The translations under genes and the position numbers were made by a program. 8,108 nucleotides of DNA from an uncultured Erysipelotrichaceae bacterium (GTDB lineage: Bacteria; Bacillota_I; Bacilli_A; Erysipelotrichales; Coprobacillaceae), in contig UQVG01000084.1 of NCBI GenBank assembly GCA_900544435.1, forward strand, positions 1-8,108, read 5' to 3'. How positions within the stretch are numbered: position 1 is the stretch's first letter; every line of letters starts with the position of its first letter. Below are positions 6,496-8,108 of the stretch, one piece after another. Below the pieces are notes generated by a model that was given only the letters and a program-made list of their open reading frames with translations, searched no databases and was not told the origin of the DNA.

Positions 6496-8108
6496 CTAAT
6501 TTTTTATTATACCTTGTTCTATTTCAATAATTTCATCACATAAAGCAAGAGATGACTTTCGATGACTAACAATAATAATCAATTTTTCATCTTTAATTCG
6601 TTTTAAACTTTCTAACAGATCTGCTTCATTTAAACTATCAATACGACTTGTTGGTTCATCTAATAAAAGAATCGGTGTTTTTCTTAAGAAAGCACGTGCA
6701 AGACCAATTCTTTGTTTTTGACCACCCGAAATATTTTCATCATAAATCGTTTGATATCCTTGGGGTAAAGACATAATAAAATCATGAATTTGTGCTTGTT
6801 TACAAGCTTCTATTACATCTTCTTGACTATAAGCAGGATTTAATAAGGTGATATTATGATATAACGTATCTTTAAATAAAAATGTTTCTTGATCAACATA
6901 GCTGATATTTTCTTTTAGAGTTTGACTGTTGATTTCTTCAATCGATTCATTATTAAATAAAATCTCACCTTCACCTTGATAAATATGCATTAATAATTTT
7001 AATAATGTTGATTTGCCACATCCACTTTTACCAAGAAGACCATAGGTTTTACCAAATTCAAATGTATAATTGATTTGATGTAAAACTTCTTGAGACGTAT
7101 TTGGATAATGAAATGATAGATTTTTTATTTCAATTGGTAAATTTAAAGTAGTATTTTTATTTGTAATTTCTTTAAGTAATGGTTCTTCCTCTAATAGATT
7201 TAAAATACGTCTTGCACAAGGGAATACTTGATTCAAATTGTTTGCGAGATTTGCTAGAGCAATCGTTGGGCCAAAGGATGAAGAAAGTGCCATCATTGGA
7301 ATCAACAATTCCTTAGAAACATGATTCTTGATCAATAAAATAGAAATAACAATCGATAAAATAATCAGTCCATCTGAAAGTATTTGTTGAAAACTTTGAT
7401 GTTTGATTAATTTTTGATGTGTTTGTGTAAGTTCATTTTGATGATCCGTCATTTGTGCAAAACGATGATTTTGTTGACTGAATTGTAAAATTTCTCTCTT
7501 ACCTAAAACTGTTTCTAAAACAAAGGTATTAAAATCAGCTAATAAAGTACGATAGTTTCGACCATCATTTTGACTTAAATTATATGTTATATAGGGAATC
7601 AATATTCCCATCATCACATAACAAACAAAAGCAAATAGTCCAAAAATAAAACTATAATGGCCTATAAAACAAATCATGATAATACTATAAATAAAAGCAA
7701 TCATTACAGGAGAAATCGTATGTGCAAAGAATACTTCCAAGAGTTCAACATCACTTGTAAGCATAGAAATAATATTTCCTTTATCTTCATTTTCTAATTT
7801 AGCTGGTGCCAGTTCTCTTAATTTTTCAAAGACTAAATGACGAATATGAGCCAATACTTTAAAGGCAATATAATGATTACATGCTTGTTCTATGTATCGT
7901 AAGATTCCTCTTGAAAATGCACAAAGAATAATTAATTTAACAGCAAGTGAAAAGGAAATTACTTTACAAAAAGCGAGAATGATAAAAACGGTAATAAAGG
8001 TTGCTGTTAGATGTCCTAACACACCTAAAATAATTGCCAATAACATAATCATTAAAAAAGGACATACTAATTTTAATAAAGAAATAATTAATTTTATCTT
8101 ATCTTTCA
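6496..8108 (-). CDS. CydC-like ABC transporter permease/ATPase fusion (5' end at window edge)
   Basis: Half-transporter with an N-terminal exporter-type membrane domain and a C-terminal ATPase domain, resembling CydC of the CydDC thiol (cysteine/glutathione) exporter. Numbered from the internal ATG at 8052: membrane segments near 4-30, 34-52, 112-132, 133-157, 226-242 and a weak one about 250-270; Walker A GKSGCGKST 341-349, Q-loop Q388, signature ISGGQKQR 441-448, Walker B ILLLDEPT 461-468 with E466, switch histidine H497. The ATG at 8052 has no ribosome site. The frame stays open to the window end, adding KDKIKLIISLLKLVCPFL, which is a normal beginning for this family, and the final bases TG at 8108-8107 are probably the last two of the start codon. 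The full protein would then be about 537 aa. It should work as a heterodimer with a CydD-like half, expected just upstream outside the window. In anaerobes without cytochrome bd such pairs are common and their cargo is uncertain. Stop is TAA; no GC-bearing terminator follows. Confidence 0.88.
   Translation of the reverse strand, partial: KDKIKLIISLLKLVCPFLMIMLLAIILGVLGHLTATFITVFIILAFCKVISFSLAVKLIILCAFSRGILRYIEQACNHYIAFKVLAHIRHLVFEKLRELAPAKLENEDKGNIISMLTSDVELLEVFFAHTISPVMIAFIYSIIMICFIGHYSFIFGLFAFVCYVMMGILIPYITYNLSQNDGRNYRTLLADFNTFVLETVLGKREILQFSQQNHRFAQMTDHQNELTQTHQKLIKHQSFQQILSDGLIILSIVISILLIKNHVSKELLIPMMALSSSFGPTIALANLANNLNQVFPCARRILNLLEEEPLLKEITNKNTTLNLPIEIKNLSFHYPNTSQEVLHQINYTFEFGKTYGLLGKSGCGKSTLLKLLMHIYQGEGEILFNNESIEEINSQTLKENISYVDQETFLFKDTLYHNITLLNPAYSQEDVIEACKQAQIHDFIMSLPQGYQTIYDENISGGQKQRIGLARAFLRKTPILLLDEPTSRIDSLNEADLLESLKRIKDEKLIIIVSHRKSSLALCDEIIEIEQGIIKN

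Overview
This window is A+T-rich chromosomal DNA from a low-G+C Gram-positive bacterium (Firmicutes/Bacillota). Evidence includes strong GGAG-type ribosome sites, U-tract hairpin terminators, and protein families typical of anaerobic gut Firmicutes. Erysipelotrichales/Coprobacillaceae would fit, but that placement is an impression from protein style and not demonstrated. Every gene lies on the minus strand, so the window reads from high to low coordinates. There is no mobile element, CRISPR array, tRNA or rRNA gene.

Layout in transcription order. (1) 8108-6496: a CydC-like fused permease/ATPase ABC half-transporter. Its start codon is probably cut by the window edge by a single base. (2) 6456-4071: a metal-transport unit with its own TATAAT promoter, a small DUF6110-like membrane-anchored protein gene carrying one in-frame TAA, a stop/start overlap (TAATG), a 698-aa heavy-metal P-type ATPase with an unusual membrane metal site, and a hairpin terminator. 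(3) 4058-3141: a monocistronic Cof-type HAD phosphatase with promoter, SD and terminator; a 10-bp palindrome sits in the promoter spacer. (4) 3134-9: a two-gene operon of a LolD/MacB-type ABC ATPase and a 785-aa FtsX-type permease, 1 nt apart. Its promoter is followed directly by a complex inverted repeat that looks like an operator.

How the genes work together. The ATPase and permease in block 4 should form one exporter or extracytoplasmic mechanotransmitter complex. The DUF6110-like gene and the P-type ATPase in block 2 form a recognisable pair in Firmicutes, and here the small partner is broken or recoded. The CydC-like protein probably pairs with a CydD-like half encoded just upstream, outside the window. 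The HAD phosphatase stands alone.

I see no clearly new multi-gene system. The observations most worth a second look are the interrupted DUF6110-like gene coupled to the ATPase, the non-CPC metal site of that ATPase, and the two operator-like palindromes in the promoters at about 3080-3105 and 4038-4047. Intergenic gaps are all under 100 bases, so no long stretch is left unexplained.
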